From JBEKYD01 sp052148435 (GTDB lineage Bacteria > Acidobacteriota > Terriglobia > Bryobacterales > Bryobacteraceae): 64,000 nucleotides of DNA. This document shows, one piece after another, positions 32,975 through 41,982 of this stretch. Positions within the stretch are counted from its first letter, which is position 1. Each line of letters opens with the position of its first letter. The position numbers and the translations under genes were made by a program. The notes under the pieces are model-generated. The model did no database searches and was not told the origin of the DNA. It was given only the letters and a program-made list of their open reading frames with translations. The stretch covers positions 119,305 through 183,304 of the forward strand of contig JBKQIF010000098.1 in NCBI GenBank assembly GCA_052148435.1. Reading direction: 5' to 3'.

Positions 32975-34364
32975 CCGGATCGGCCACCGCCGTGGCGCGT
33001 AGCGCCGCCAGCACTTTCTCTCCCGCCTGCCACACGTTGCCCGCGCCCAACGTCAGAACCAGATCGCCTTCCCGCGCCACGCTTACGAGCGCCTCCACTC
33101 CCCGTTCGATCGTGCCCACATATTCCACCGCGCGGTGCCCCGAGCGGCGAATCCGCTCGACCAGCGTCTCCGCCGTCACGCCTTCAATGGGCTTTTCCGA
33201 CGCGGCGTAAATATCCATCACGAACACGCTGTCGGCGCGGTGGAAGGCCCGCCCGAATTCCTCGGCCAGATGCAGGGTGCGGGTGTAGCGGTGCGGCTGA
33301 AACAGCACGTGAATTCGCCGGAAGCCGCACTGCCGCGCTCCCTCCAGGGTGGCCTGGATTTCGGTGGGGTGGTGGCCGTAATCGTCCACCACCGTAATTC
33401 CCCGTTCCTTGCCGCGCACCTGAAAGCGCCGCTCCACGCCGCTGAAAGTCTCCAAGGCTTCGGCGATCGCCTTGGGCGCCACATCCAGTTCCATCGCCAC
33501 CGCCGCCGCCGCGGTCGCGTTCAGCACGTTGTGGCGCCCCGGTATCCGCAGGTGAAACTCGCCCAGGTCCGTGGTCCGGTGGCGCAGCCGGAATCGGCTT
33601 GAAAAACTGCCGCAGACGATATCGGTGGCTTCCACTTCCGCCTGTGCGGTGGTGCCGTAGGTCACGATGCGGCGCTGGATGGCCGGCAGGATGCTCTGCA
33701 CGTTGGCGTCGTCCAGGCAGACGATGGCGGCGCCGTAAAACGGAACCTTGTTCACGAACTCGATAAATGCGGCGCGAATGGCCTCCAGCGTCGGATAGTG
33801 GTCCAGATGCTCGCGGTCGATATTGGTGACCACCGCCAGAATGGGCGCCAGCTTGACGAACGAGCCGTCGCTTTCGTCCGATTCCGCCACCAGAAAATCG
33901 CTGTGCCCCACGCGAGCGTTGGAGCCGCCCATGGTTCCCACCCGGCCGCCCACCACCACCGTGGGGTCCAGCCCGGCGTGGCTCAGAATGGTGGCCGTCA
34001 GCGAAGTCGTGGTGGTCTTTCCATGGCTGCCCGCCACCGCCACTCCGTACTTCAGCCGCATCAGCTCCGCCAGCAGCTCGCCGCGCGGAATCACCGGCAG
34101 TCCCAACCGCCGCGCCTCGCGCACTTCGGGATTCTGTTCGTCCACCGCCGAGCTCACCACCACGATGCGCGCGCCTCCAAGGTTCGCGGCGTCGTGCCCT
34201 TCGAAAACGACGGCGCCCAATCCGGCCAGGCGTTCGGTGATGGGCGACAGCTTGAGGTCCGATCCGCTGATCTTGTAGCCATTGTTCAGCAGCACCTCGG
34301 CTATGCCGCTCATTCCGATTCCGGCGATACCGACGAAATGAAGATGTTGCGGTCGTAAAAACAT
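32958..34364 (-). CDS. murC: MurC, UDP-N-acetylmuramate-L-alanine ligase
   Basis: A 468-residue Mur ligase adding L-Ala to UDP-MurNAc. N-terminal FVGIAGIGMSGIAEVLL, ATP loop VAGSHGKTTTTSLTATIL, Mg site SDESDGSF, and C-terminal FQPHRYTRT, a MurC marker. Length is usual. It follows murG by 36 bases and overlaps ftsQ. murB and ddl, often next to murC, are absent from this cluster. Confidence 0.96.
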   Translation of the reverse strand: MFLRPQHLHFVGIAGIGMSGIAEVLLNNGYKISGSDLKLSPITERLAGLGAVVFEGHDAANLGGARIVVVSSAVDEQNPEVREARRLGLPVIPRGELLAELMRLKYGVAVAGSHGKTTTTSLTATILSHAGLDPTVVVGGRVGTMGGSNARVGHSDFLVAESDESDGSFVKLAPILAVVTNIDREHLDHYPTLEAIRAAFIEFVNKVPFYGAAIVCLDDANVQSILPAIQRRIVTYGTTAQAEVEATDIVCGSFSSRFRLRHRTTDLGEFHLRIPGRHNVLNATAAAAVAMELDVAPKAIAEALETFSGVERRFQVRGKERGITVVDDYGHHPTEIQATLEGARQCGFRRIHVLFQPHRYTRTLHLAEEFGRAFHRADSVFVMDIYAASEKPIEGVTAETLVERIRRSGHRAVEYVGTIERGVEALVSVAREGDLVLTLGAGNVWQAGEKVLAALRATAVADPDGTTS

Positions 34365-34400
34365 TTCAATACTGTATTGTTTCGGTTGTGGAGCGCTATG

Positions 34401-35501
34401 TCAAATGGCCCTTTTCCATCGAGCCCCGCGGCGCCGCCCTCGGGCCGCTTCCTCCAGGATCTCCGCCGCTCTTTCCGCCGCGCCCCGCCGCGCCAGCTTG
34501 CGTGCCGCCGCGCCCATCCGTTCGAGCAAACCGTCTTCCGCGGCGAAATCCGACACCATGTCAAACAACCGCTTTCCGTTCATCTCGCCGTCGGTTGCCA
34601 TGCGCGCCGCGCCCGCCCGTTCGACGGCTTCCGCGTTGCGCGTCTGATGATCGTCGGCCGCGAAAGGAAACGGCACCAGGATGGCGGGCTTTCCCGCCGC
34701 CGCCAGTTCCGACACCGTGCCCGCGCCCGAGCGGCACACCACCAGGTCCGCGCTGGCGAACGCACGCGGCATGTCGGCGATAAAAGGCGTCACTTCCCCC
34801 TCCAGACCCGAATCGGGAAAAGCCTCGCGCAGTTCCTCGTATCCCCGTGCCCCGGTCTGGTGCACGATCCTGACCTTCATCCCCGAACGGCGAAACAGCG
34901 GCCAGCTTTCCCGCCCCGCGCGATTGAGGGTGCGCGCCCCCTGGCTGCCGCCGGTCACCAGAATCTCCAGCGCCTCGCCGCGCGGTTTGGGCGCAATGGC
35001 AAAAAACTCCTCGCGCACGGGAAGACCGGTGATCTCGCTTCGCCCGGCGGGAAAGCAAGCGGCCGTCTCCGCAAAGGAGATCAACGCCCGCGACACCCGC
35101 CGCGCGATGGCGCGATTGGTGAAGCCCGGCACCGCATTGGGCTCCATCACCACCACTGGCACGCCCACCGCCAGCGCCGCCAGAACCGGCGGCCCGGCTG
35201 CATATCCGCCCATGCTGAATAGCGCGCCGGCGCCGCGCACCCACCGCCGGCATTCGAGCGTGGCAAGCGGCAGCCGGGCCAGCGTCGCCAGCTTCCGTCC
35301 CACGCCCACCCCGTTCAATCCGCCGATTTCGATCTTCTTCAATTCGAATCCTTCAGCCGGCACCAGCCGGGCCTCCAGCCCGCGCCCGGTCCCGACAAAC
35401 GTCGCCTCGTGCCCCCGCCGGCGCAACTCGCGCGCCACCGCCAGAGCCGGAATCACGTGCCCTCCGGTGCCGCCGCCCGCCATCACGAATCTCCACGCCA
35501 C
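34401..35501 (-). CDS. murG: MurG, lipid II synthase (GlcNAc transferase)
   Basis: A 366-residue GT28 glycosyltransferase that converts lipid I to lipid II on the cytoplasmic face. N-terminal GGGTGGHVIPALAVARELRR; the C-terminal UDP-GlcNAc site VTGGSQGARTLN and ADLVVCRSGAGTVSELAAAG with PFPFAADDHQ. It starts three bases after the ftsW stop. Confidence 0.96.
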   Translation of the reverse strand: MAWRFVMAGGGTGGHVIPALAVARELRRRGHEATFVGTGRGLEARLVPAEGFELKKIEIGGLNGVGVGRKLATLARLPLATLECRRWVRGAGALFSMGGYAAGPPVLAALAVGVPVVVMEPNAVPGFTNRAIARRVSRALISFAETAACFPAGRSEITGLPVREEFFAIAPKPRGEALEILVTGGSQGARTLNRAGRESWPLFRRSGMKVRIVHQTGARGYEELREAFPDSGLEGEVTPFIADMPRAFASADLVVCRSGAGTVSELAAAGKPAILVPFPFAADDHQTRNAEAVERAGAARMATDGEMNGKRLFDMVSDFAAEDGLLERMGAAARKLARRGAAERAAEILEEAARGRRRGARWKRAI

Positions 35502-35504
35502 CCG

Positions 35505-36653
35505 CTACCCCACATGCTCCGCAACATTCATGAGCATCCCCAGCATTGCCAGCGAGCTCACCAGCGAGCTGCCTCCATAGCTGATGAGAGGCAGCGGAAT
35601 CCCTTTGGTCGGTCCCAGGCCCACCGCCACGCTCATATTAATGAATGCCTGCACCACCAGCACCACCGCCACGCCCAGCGCCAGGTACCGCCCGAATTCG
35701 TCGCGCGCCAGCACCGCCACCCGCAGCCCCCGCCCCCCAATCACCAGGAAGCACCCCAGCAAACCCACCGTGCCGATCAGTCCGGCTTCTTCGCCGATCA
35801 CCGCATAGATGAAATCGGTGTGCGCTTCGGGCAAATACAGCAGCTTCTGCCGGCCGTTCATGAGCCCCACTCCCAGGGGACCGCCCGCGCCCACCGCAAT
35901 CTTCGACTGGTCCTGCTGGTAGTTGGGATCGTGGGTGCGCAGCGTCTCCTCCATGCGTTCCCGGATGCGCCCGTGCGGATCGATGCGGGAGATCAGCTTC
36001 AGCTCGGGGTCGTAGTGCTTCACCACCCGGATCAGCCGGTACGGTTCGGCCGCGATAGACGCCGCAAACCCAAACAGCGCAATCAGCGCCGCGATCAGGC
36101 AGTACCGGAATTCGAGGCCCGCCACGAAGAACACCGCCGCGGCCGTAAAGCCCAGCACCACCGCCGTGCCCAGATCGGGCCTCACCACCGCGCCAATCAC
36201 CAGCCCCACCGCGCACGCCGCCGGTACCAGCGTATACCGCGCGTTATTTATCGCCCGCCCTCGCCAAGTCACGAAGAACGCCAGGAACACGACCAGCGCC
36301 GGTTTGGCCAGCTCCGAGGGCTGCAAACCGACCGGACCCAGCCGCAACCAGCGGTGATGGTCCGGGTCGAGAAAATACACCCCGAACAGCAGCACCATCG
36401 CCACGCCGATCGCTCCGAACGCCACCCCCGGGCTTCGCAGCAGGTGGTAGTCGGTCTTCTTCAACAGCATCATCGCCACCACGCCCAGCACCGCGAACTC
36501 CAACTGCCTGATCACAAAGTGCCAGCTCGACTGGATTCGCGGATCGAGCCGCGCCATGATCGAAGAAGAACTGTAGATCATGACCGCCCCGAACGACACC
36601 ATCGCCAGCACGGTGAAGAACAGTATCCAATCGGTTTTCAGGCGCTGCGACAT
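35505..36653 (-). CDS. ftsW: FtsW, septal peptidoglycan polymerase (SEDS)
   Basis: A 382-residue protein with about ten membrane segments. SEDS hallmarks: LRLGPVGLQPSELAKPALVV, the periplasmic loop GSGG-type region around QSKIAVGAGGPLGVGLMNG, and KGIPLPLISYGGSSLV. It polymerises lipid II together with FtsI. Three bases separate it from both murD and murG. Confidence 0.95.
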   Translation of the reverse strand: MSQRLKTDWILFFTVLAMVSFGAVMIYSSSSIMARLDPRIQSSWHFVIRQLEFAVLGVVAMMLLKKTDYHLLRSPGVAFGAIGVAMVLLFGVYFLDPDHHRWLRLGPVGLQPSELAKPALVVFLAFFVTWRGRAINNARYTLVPAACAVGLVIGAVVRPDLGTAVVLGFTAAAVFFVAGLEFRYCLIAALIALFGFAASIAAEPYRLIRVVKHYDPELKLISRIDPHGRIRERMEETLRTHDPNYQQDQSKIAVGAGGPLGVGLMNGRQKLLYLPEAHTDFIYAVIGEEAGLIGTVGLLGCFLVIGGRGLRVAVLARDEFGRYLALGVAVVLVVQAFINMSVAVGLGPTKGIPLPLISYGGSSLVSSLAMLGMLMNVAEHVG

Positions 36654-36656
36654 AGC

Positions 36657-37997
36657 TTAATTCCTCGCCTCCAGCCGTCCTACTATTTCCTTAAAAGTCT
36701 CGCCGCGATGTTCGAAGCTCCGGAACTGGTCGAAGCTGGCGCAGGCCGGCGCCAGCAGCACCGTATCGCCCGGCTGGGCGCGCTCATACGCCGTCCGCAA
36801 CGCGCGCTCGAGCGTGCCCGCTTCCACCAGCGGCGCGGACCCTGCCAGCGCGGCCGCGATCTTCGGCGCGGCGGCGCCGATCAGCAACGCCGCCCGCGCC
36901 TTGGCCGCCAGCGGCGCGCGCAGCGGACCATAGTCCAGCCCCTTGTCCTTGCCGCCCAGAATCACCCACAGCCCGCCCCCGAACGCGTCCAGCGCCTTCA
37001 ACGTGGCATCCACGCTGGTTGCCTTGGAATCGTTATAGAAGTCGACTCCGCTCAGCTTGCGCACGAACTCCAGCCGGTGCTCCACCGCTGGAAAGGTCCT
37101 AACCGCCGCCGCGATCTCCGCGTGTCCCACGCCCGCCTGCGCCGCCGCCACTGCCGCCGCCAGCACGTTCTCCACGTTGTGGCCGCCGCGTAGCGGAATC
37201 TCGCCCACGCCCATCAGCCGGCGGCCCTCCAGCACCAGCTCGCCGCCTTGCCGGTACGCGCCCGTCTCCACCGCCCGCGCGCCGCTGAACCATCGCAGGG
37301 TGGCCGCGGTGTGTTTGGCGAAAGCGGCGCAGACGGCGTCTTCGGCGTTCAGCACCGCACAATCGGCCGCAGTCATGGTTTCGAATAGACGGCGCTTGGC
37401 CGCGGCGTAATTCTCGAAGGTATGATGCCGGTCCAGGTGGTTCTGCGTCACATTGAGCGCCAGCCCGATGTCCGCCCGAAATTCCGCGATGGTTTCGAGT
37501 TGAAAGCTGGAAAGCTCCAGCACATTCCAGCCATCCGCGCGCGAGCTCGCGACCATGGCCGTCACCGGCGTGCCGATGTTGCCTCCCACCTGCACCGCCC
37601 GGCCCGCCGCTCGCAGAATGTGGCCGATCAGGCTGGTCGTGGTGGTTTTGCCGTTCGAGCCCGTGATACCAATGGTGCGTCCCTTTAGAAACGGCGCCGC
37701 CAGTTCCACTTCGCCGATCACCCGCGCACCCCGCCGGCGCGCCGCCTCCAGCGCCGCCAAGTCCGCCGGCACGTCCGGAGAAAGCACGATCAGTTCGGCG
37801 TCTTCGAATACGGCGTCGGTCTGCTGCACGAAGGGAATGCCGAGCCGCTTTATGAGGTCTTCGGCCGGCCCCAGTTCGGCCAGCGGTTTCAGGTCGGTGA
37901 CGCGCACATCGGCCCCCTTCCGCGCCAGCAGTTCCGCCGACGCCATCCCGCTCAGCCGCATTCCCACCACTAGCGCCCTGATTCCTTCGATCTTCAT
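36657..37997 (-). CDS. murD: MurD, UDP-MurNAc-L-Ala-D-Glu ligase
   Basis: A 446-residue Mur ligase. N-terminal MKIEGIRALVVGMRLSGMAS, ATP loop GITGSNGKTTTTSLIGHIL, ALNVTQNHLDRH, NDSKATSVDATLKAL, and C-terminal VLLAPACASFDQFRSFEHRG, a strong MurD marker. The frame runs far upstream into mraY; the ATG at 37997, two bases after the mraY stop, is the real start. Confidence 0.96.
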   Translation of the reverse strand: MKIEGIRALVVGMRLSGMASAELLARKGADVRVTDLKPLAELGPAEDLIKRLGIPFVQQTDAVFEDAELIVLSPDVPADLAALEAARRRGARVIGEVELAAPFLKGRTIGITGSNGKTTTTSLIGHILRAAGRAVQVGGNIGTPVTAMVASSRADGWNVLELSSFQLETIAEFRADIGLALNVTQNHLDRHHTFENYAAAKRRLFETMTAADCAVLNAEDAVCAAFAKHTAATLRWFSGARAVETGAYRQGGELVLEGRRLMGVGEIPLRGGHNVENVLAAAVAAAQAGVGHAEIAAAVRTFPAVEHRLEFVRKLSGVDFYNDSKATSVDATLKALDAFGGGLWVILGGKDKGLDYGPLRAPLAAKARAALLIGAAAPKIAAALAGSAPLVEAGTLERALRTAYERAQPGDTVLLAPACASFDQFRSFEHRGETFKEIVGRLEARN

Positions 37998-37999
37998 CT

Positions 38000-39136
38000 T
38001 CACCGCAGCTTCAACGTGGTCAGCGCGAACAATGCCAGCACCAGGCCCGCAATCCAAAACCGCGCAATCACTTTCGATTCCGCCCATCCCAACTGCTCGA
38101 AATGGTGGTGCAGCGGAGCCATCTTGAAAATCCGCTTGCCGTGCCGCAGCTTGAAGCTGCCCACCTGCAAAATCACCGACAGTGCTTCCAGCACGAAAAC
38201 GCCGCCGATGAACAACAGCAGAACCTCCTGCTTGATCAGCACCGCAACCGCCGCCATGGCGCCGCCTAATCCCAGCGCCCCCACGTCGCCCATGAAAATC
38301 TCGGCCGGATGCGCGTTGTACCACAGAAATCCCAGGCTCGCCCCGGTCATCGCCCCGCAGAATACGGTCAACTCGCTGGTGCGCGGGTTGCGCGCCAGTT
38401 GCAGGTACTCGGCAAGCTGGGCGTGGCCGCCGGCGTAGGTCAGGATCGTCAGCGCTCCGGCCGCTATCACCATCAGCCCGATCGCCAGGCCGTCCAGCCC
38501 GTCCGTCAGGTTCACCGCGTTGGAAGAAAACACCACCACCAGCGCCACGAAAAGGCAAAACGGCCCGACCCCCAGCGCGTAGGTCCAGGGGTTCGCCAGC
38601 AACGGCGTGATCAGCAGCGACGGTTTGAACTGCTTGAAGAACGGAATATTCATCTGCGCCGAATAATCGCCGTACCCGCGCATGACCAGCAGCAAAATCG
38701 CAAACGCGAATCCCATGGCGAACTGGTAGATCAGCTTGCGCCTGCCGCTCAGCCCCAGGTTGCGGCGGTTGGTCACCTTGGCGTAATCGTCTATCAAGCC
38801 GATCCAGCCGTACCCCAGCAGCGCCCCCATTGCCGCCCACACGTACACGTAGCGCAGGTCCGCCCACAAAAGCGTCGGCACCACGATCGAAATAATGATC
38901 AACACGCCGCCCATGGTCGGCGTTCCGGCTTTCTTCCGGTGCGACTGCGGCCCTTCCTCGCGGATGTATTGGCCGATCTGAAATTCCCGCAGCTTGCGAA
39001 TCAGCCACGGCCCCAGCGCGATGCACAAAAACAGCGCCGTAAGGCTGGCAAAGGCGGTGCGAAACGTGGTGTAGCGGAACACCCGGAATGGGGTCGCGTA
39101 GCGGAACAGCTTTTCGTAGAGCAGGTAATAGAGCAT
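38000..39136 (-). CDS. mraY: MraY, phospho-MurNAc-pentapeptide translocase
   Basis: A 378-residue membrane enzyme with about ten helices that makes lipid I. Active-site segments: GWIGLIDDYAKV, NAVNLTDGLDGLAIG, and MAPLHHHFEQLGWAESKV. The N-terminus MLYYLLYEKLFRYATPFRVF is typical. Close junctions with murF and murD. Confidence 0.96.
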   Translation of the reverse strand: MLYYLLYEKLFRYATPFRVFRYTTFRTAFASLTALFLCIALGPWLIRKLREFQIGQYIREEGPQSHRKKAGTPTMGGVLIIISIVVPTLLWADLRYVYVWAAMGALLGYGWIGLIDDYAKVTNRRNLGLSGRRKLIYQFAMGFAFAILLLVMRGYGDYSAQMNIPFFKQFKPSLLITPLLANPWTYALGVGPFCLFVALVVVFSSNAVNLTDGLDGLAIGLMVIAAGALTILTYAGGHAQLAEYLQLARNPRTSELTVFCGAMTGASLGFLWYNAHPAEIFMGDVGALGLGGAMAAVAVLIKQEVLLLFIGGVFVLEALSVILQVGSFKLRHGKRIFKMAPLHHHFEQLGWAESKVIARFWIAGLVLALFALTTLKLR

Positions 39137-39139
39137 CTC

Positions 39140-40486
39140 TCAGGCCATGAACCTTTCGATCGCCCGCTCCACGCGCACGCCGCGCGATCCCTTGAACAGA
39201 ACCGCGTCGCCAGGCCGCGCCAGGCCGCGCGCGTACTCGCCCGCCGCGGCGGGGTCGTCCACGAACTTCGCGTCCGCGGCCGCCATGCCGCCATCCACCG
39301 CCGCCTCCACCATCAGCCGCGCGTCGCCTCCCACCCCGATCAGGTAATCGACGCCGTGCTCCGCCGCGAATCGTCCCACCCCCCGGTGCAGTTCGCGGGA
39401 ACAGTGTCCCAACTCCAGCATCTCTCCCAGCACCGCGATGCGCCGCGCCGCCGGCGTTCGCCCCAGCACCTCGATCATGGCCTTGGCCGCTTCCGGATTG
39501 CTGTTGTAGGTGTCATCCCAAATCACGATGCCGTTGTGTTCGATCTTCCGGCCGCGGCGCTCGCCCGCCGAAAAGCTCCGCACCGCGTCCCGCAAGCGCT
39601 CCGGCGCAATCCCGAATTCGCGCGCCACCGCGATCGCCGCCAGCAGATTCAGCACCGCGTGCCGCCCCGCCAGGCCCGTCTCGAATTCCACGCCCAGCGC
39701 CGCAAACCTCGCCCCGCTCCCGCTCTCCTGGTAAGCCTCGGCCCGGACCTCGGCGTCTTGGGCAAATCCAAAGGTCACCGTGCGGCCCGCATGCAAGCGG
39801 CCGAACCGGCGTACCCTGGCATCGTCGGCGTTCAATATCGCCACCCCGTCGGGCGGCAGCGATTCGACCAGTTCCCGCTTGGCCGCCGCCACACCCTCGA
39901 TTCCGTCCGCGAAGAATTCCACGTGCGCGTAACCCACGTTGGTCACTACTCCGATCGACGGCGACGCCATGCGCGCCAGCTCGCGAATCTCACCGGCGTG
40001 ATTCATTCCCATCTCGAGCACCGCCGTCCGCACTCCGTCCGGCAGTCGCAGAATCGAGAGCGGCACTCCCACGTGGTTGTTGAAATTGCCGATGGTGCGC
40101 CCCACCGCGCGGTCCACCTCCAACAGGCGCGCAATGGCGTCTTTCGTGGTGGTCTTGCCCGCCGAGCCGGTCACCGCCACTACTTTCCCGCCCCACTCGC
40201 GCCGGGCCCACACCGCCGCCGCCTGCAACGCGGCCAGCGTGTCGCCCACCACCATTTCCCGCCCGGCATCTAAATCCACCGCGTGATCCACCACCGCCGC
40301 CACCGCGCCCTTTTCGAGCGCCGCGGCTACAAAGTCGTGGCCGTCGTGGCGCTCGCCGCGCAGCGCAAAATATACCCCTCCCGGCATCTGTGTCCGGCTG
40401 TCCACACTCCATTCCGCCGCGCTTCCTTCGAAATCGTACCCCATGGCTCCCATGGCGCGCGCAACTTGTTCCAGCTTCAGGGTCAT
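39140..40486 (-). CDS. murF: MurF, UDP-MurNAc-tripeptide D-Ala-D-Ala ligase
   Basis: A 448-residue Mur ligase. N-terminal domain with WSVDSRTQMPGGVYFALRGE; ATP loop VVAVTGSAGKTTTKDAIARLL; EMGMNHAGEIRELARMASP; and DDTYNSNPEAAKAMIEVL, the MurF marker. It completes the cytoplasmic stem pentapeptide. It lies 11 bases after murE. Confidence 0.96.
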   Translation of the reverse strand: MTLKLEQVARAMGAMGYDFEGSAAEWSVDSRTQMPGGVYFALRGERHDGHDFVAAALEKGAVAAVVDHAVDLDAGREMVVGDTLAALQAAAVWARREWGGKVVAVTGSAGKTTTKDAIARLLEVDRAVGRTIGNFNNHVGVPLSILRLPDGVRTAVLEMGMNHAGEIRELARMASPSIGVVTNVGYAHVEFFADGIEGVAAAKRELVESLPPDGVAILNADDARVRRFGRLHAGRTVTFGFAQDAEVRAEAYQESGSGARFAALGVEFETGLAGRHAVLNLLAAIAVAREFGIAPERLRDAVRSFSAGERRGRKIEHNGIVIWDDTYNSNPEAAKAMIEVLGRTPAARRIAVLGEMLELGHCSRELHRGVGRFAAEHGVDYLIGVGGDARLMVEAAVDGGMAAADAKFVDDPAAAGEYARGLARPGDAVLFKGSRGVRVERAIERFMA

Positions 40487-40497
40487 GGCTCAATTGA

Positions 40498-41982
40498 TCA
40501 TCGCCGCGGCTGATATCCATAACCCTTCAGCACTTCTCTCGCCACCACCCGGTCGTCGAACGGGATGGTCTTATCTTTCAAAACCTGATAGGTTTCGTGT
40601 CCTTTTCCCGCCAGAATCACCATGTCCCCTTCGCGGGCTTGCTTGAGAGCGCGGGCGATGGCGGCGGCGCGATCCGGTTCCACAATGTGCGCCACGTCGG
40701 TCCGCCGAATGCCAACCAGGGCATCGTTCATGATCGCCAGCGGGTCCTCCGAGCGCGGATTGTCGCTGGTGAGAACCACCAGGTCGCTGCCCTCCGCCGC
40801 CGCCTGGCCCATCAGCGGACGCTTGGCCCGGTCGCGGTCGCCGCCGCAGCCGAACAGGGTCACAATGCGTTTCGGGCCGAGACCGCGCGCCACCGCAATC
40901 ACGTTCCGCAAGGCATCGTCGGTATGCGCGTAATCCACCACCACCGTGAACGGCTGCCCTTCGTCGATTCGCTCGAACCGCCCCGGCACCACCCGCAAGC
41001 TGGCGATCCCCCGCGCGATCGTCTCCGCATCCAAACCGTAACTGAGGCCCGCGCCGCACGCCGCCAGAATATTGTAGACGTTGATCTTCCCAATCAGCGG
41101 CGACTCCACCGCGAAGCGCTTCTTTTCTACCTGCACGTCGAAGCGCAGCCCTTCGATGCCCGACGAAATGTGCCGCGCCCGCAGCGTCGATTCCGGCCCC
41201 AGTCCATACCGCCAAACCCGCATCTGCGGCAATAGCGGAAGCTCTCGCGCGCGCGGGTCGTCCTGGTTGATTACGGCGCAGGCCGGCGGCGGACCGCCCG
41301 GTCCCGCGAACAGCTTTTGCTTGGCGGCGAAATACTCCTCCATGGTGCCGTGAAAATCCAGGTGATCGCGCGTCAGGTTCGTAAACACCGCGGTATGAAA
41401 TCGAAAACCATGCACTCGCCCCAGCGCCAGCGCGTGCGACGACACTTCCATCACCGCGTCGGTGCCGCCGGCGCGCTCCAGCTCGGCCAGCAACCTCACC
41501 GTATCGAGCGATTCCGGCGTGGTATTCGCCGCCGGCAGAAGCCGTCCCGCCAGATGGTAGCCGATGGTGCCGATCAACGCCGTAGTCGCACCCCCGGCCC
41601 GCAGCACGGCGTCGGTGAGAAGAGCCGTCGTGGTCTTCCCGTTGGTCCCGGTAATGCCCGTGAGCCGGATGCGCTCGTCCGGATGTCCGTAAAAATTGCC
41701 AGCCGCCAGCGCCAGGGCCTGCCGCCCGTGCTCGACTTCAATCCATTTCCCGGCCAGTCCGTCCGGCGCCTCGTCTTGGGATGCCACCGCTACCGCCCCG
41801 CGGCCGAGTGCGTCCGAAGCGAACCGCCGCCCATCCGTCCGGCTGCCTGGAAATGCGAAAAACAGAAACCCCTCGCCCGCCCGCCGCGAGTCGTAATCCA
41901 ACCCCTTTACCGTCTTGAGGGCAAGCTCCGGCGAGATCGGCTGCCGCAGACCAACTCCCGCTAATATCTCCGCTAGAGTCAT
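40498..41982 (-). CDS. murE: MurE, UDP-MurNAc-dipeptide ligase, probably meso-DAP type
   Basis: A 494-residue Mur ligase. YDSRRAGEGFLFFAFPG, ATP loop GITGTNGKTTTALLTDAVL, VSSHALALGRVHGF, and the specificity motif DNPR in LTSDNPRSEDPLAIMNDAL, which in known enzymes selects meso-diaminopimelate. So the peptidoglycan is probably DAP type. The start overlaps the ftsI stop by four bases. Confidence 0.96.
   Translation of the reverse strand: MTLAEILAGVGLRQPISPELALKTVKGLDYDSRRAGEGFLFFAFPGSRTDGRRFASDALGRGAVAVASQDEAPDGLAGKWIEVEHGRQALALAAGNFYGHPDERIRLTGITGTNGKTTTALLTDAVLRAGGATTALIGTIGYHLAGRLLPAANTTPESLDTVRLLAELERAGGTDAVMEVSSHALALGRVHGFRFHTAVFTNLTRDHLDFHGTMEEYFAAKQKLFAGPGGPPPACAVINQDDPRARELPLLPQMRVWRYGLGPESTLRARHISSGIEGLRFDVQVEKKRFAVESPLIGKINVYNILAACGAGLSYGLDAETIARGIASLRVVPGRFERIDEGQPFTVVVDYAHTDDALRNVIAVARGLGPKRIVTLFGCGGDRDRAKRPLMGQAAAEGSDLVVLTSDNPRSEDPLAIMNDALVGIRRTDVAHIVEPDRAAAIARALKQAREGDMVILAGKGHETYQVLKDKTIPFDDRVVAREVLKGYGYQPRR

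Noticed and set aside
36657..39026. Reading murD and the region upstream as one 789-residue fusion
   Set aside because: The upstream part is an out-of-frame shadow of mraY; MurD begins at 37997 with a normal N-terminus.
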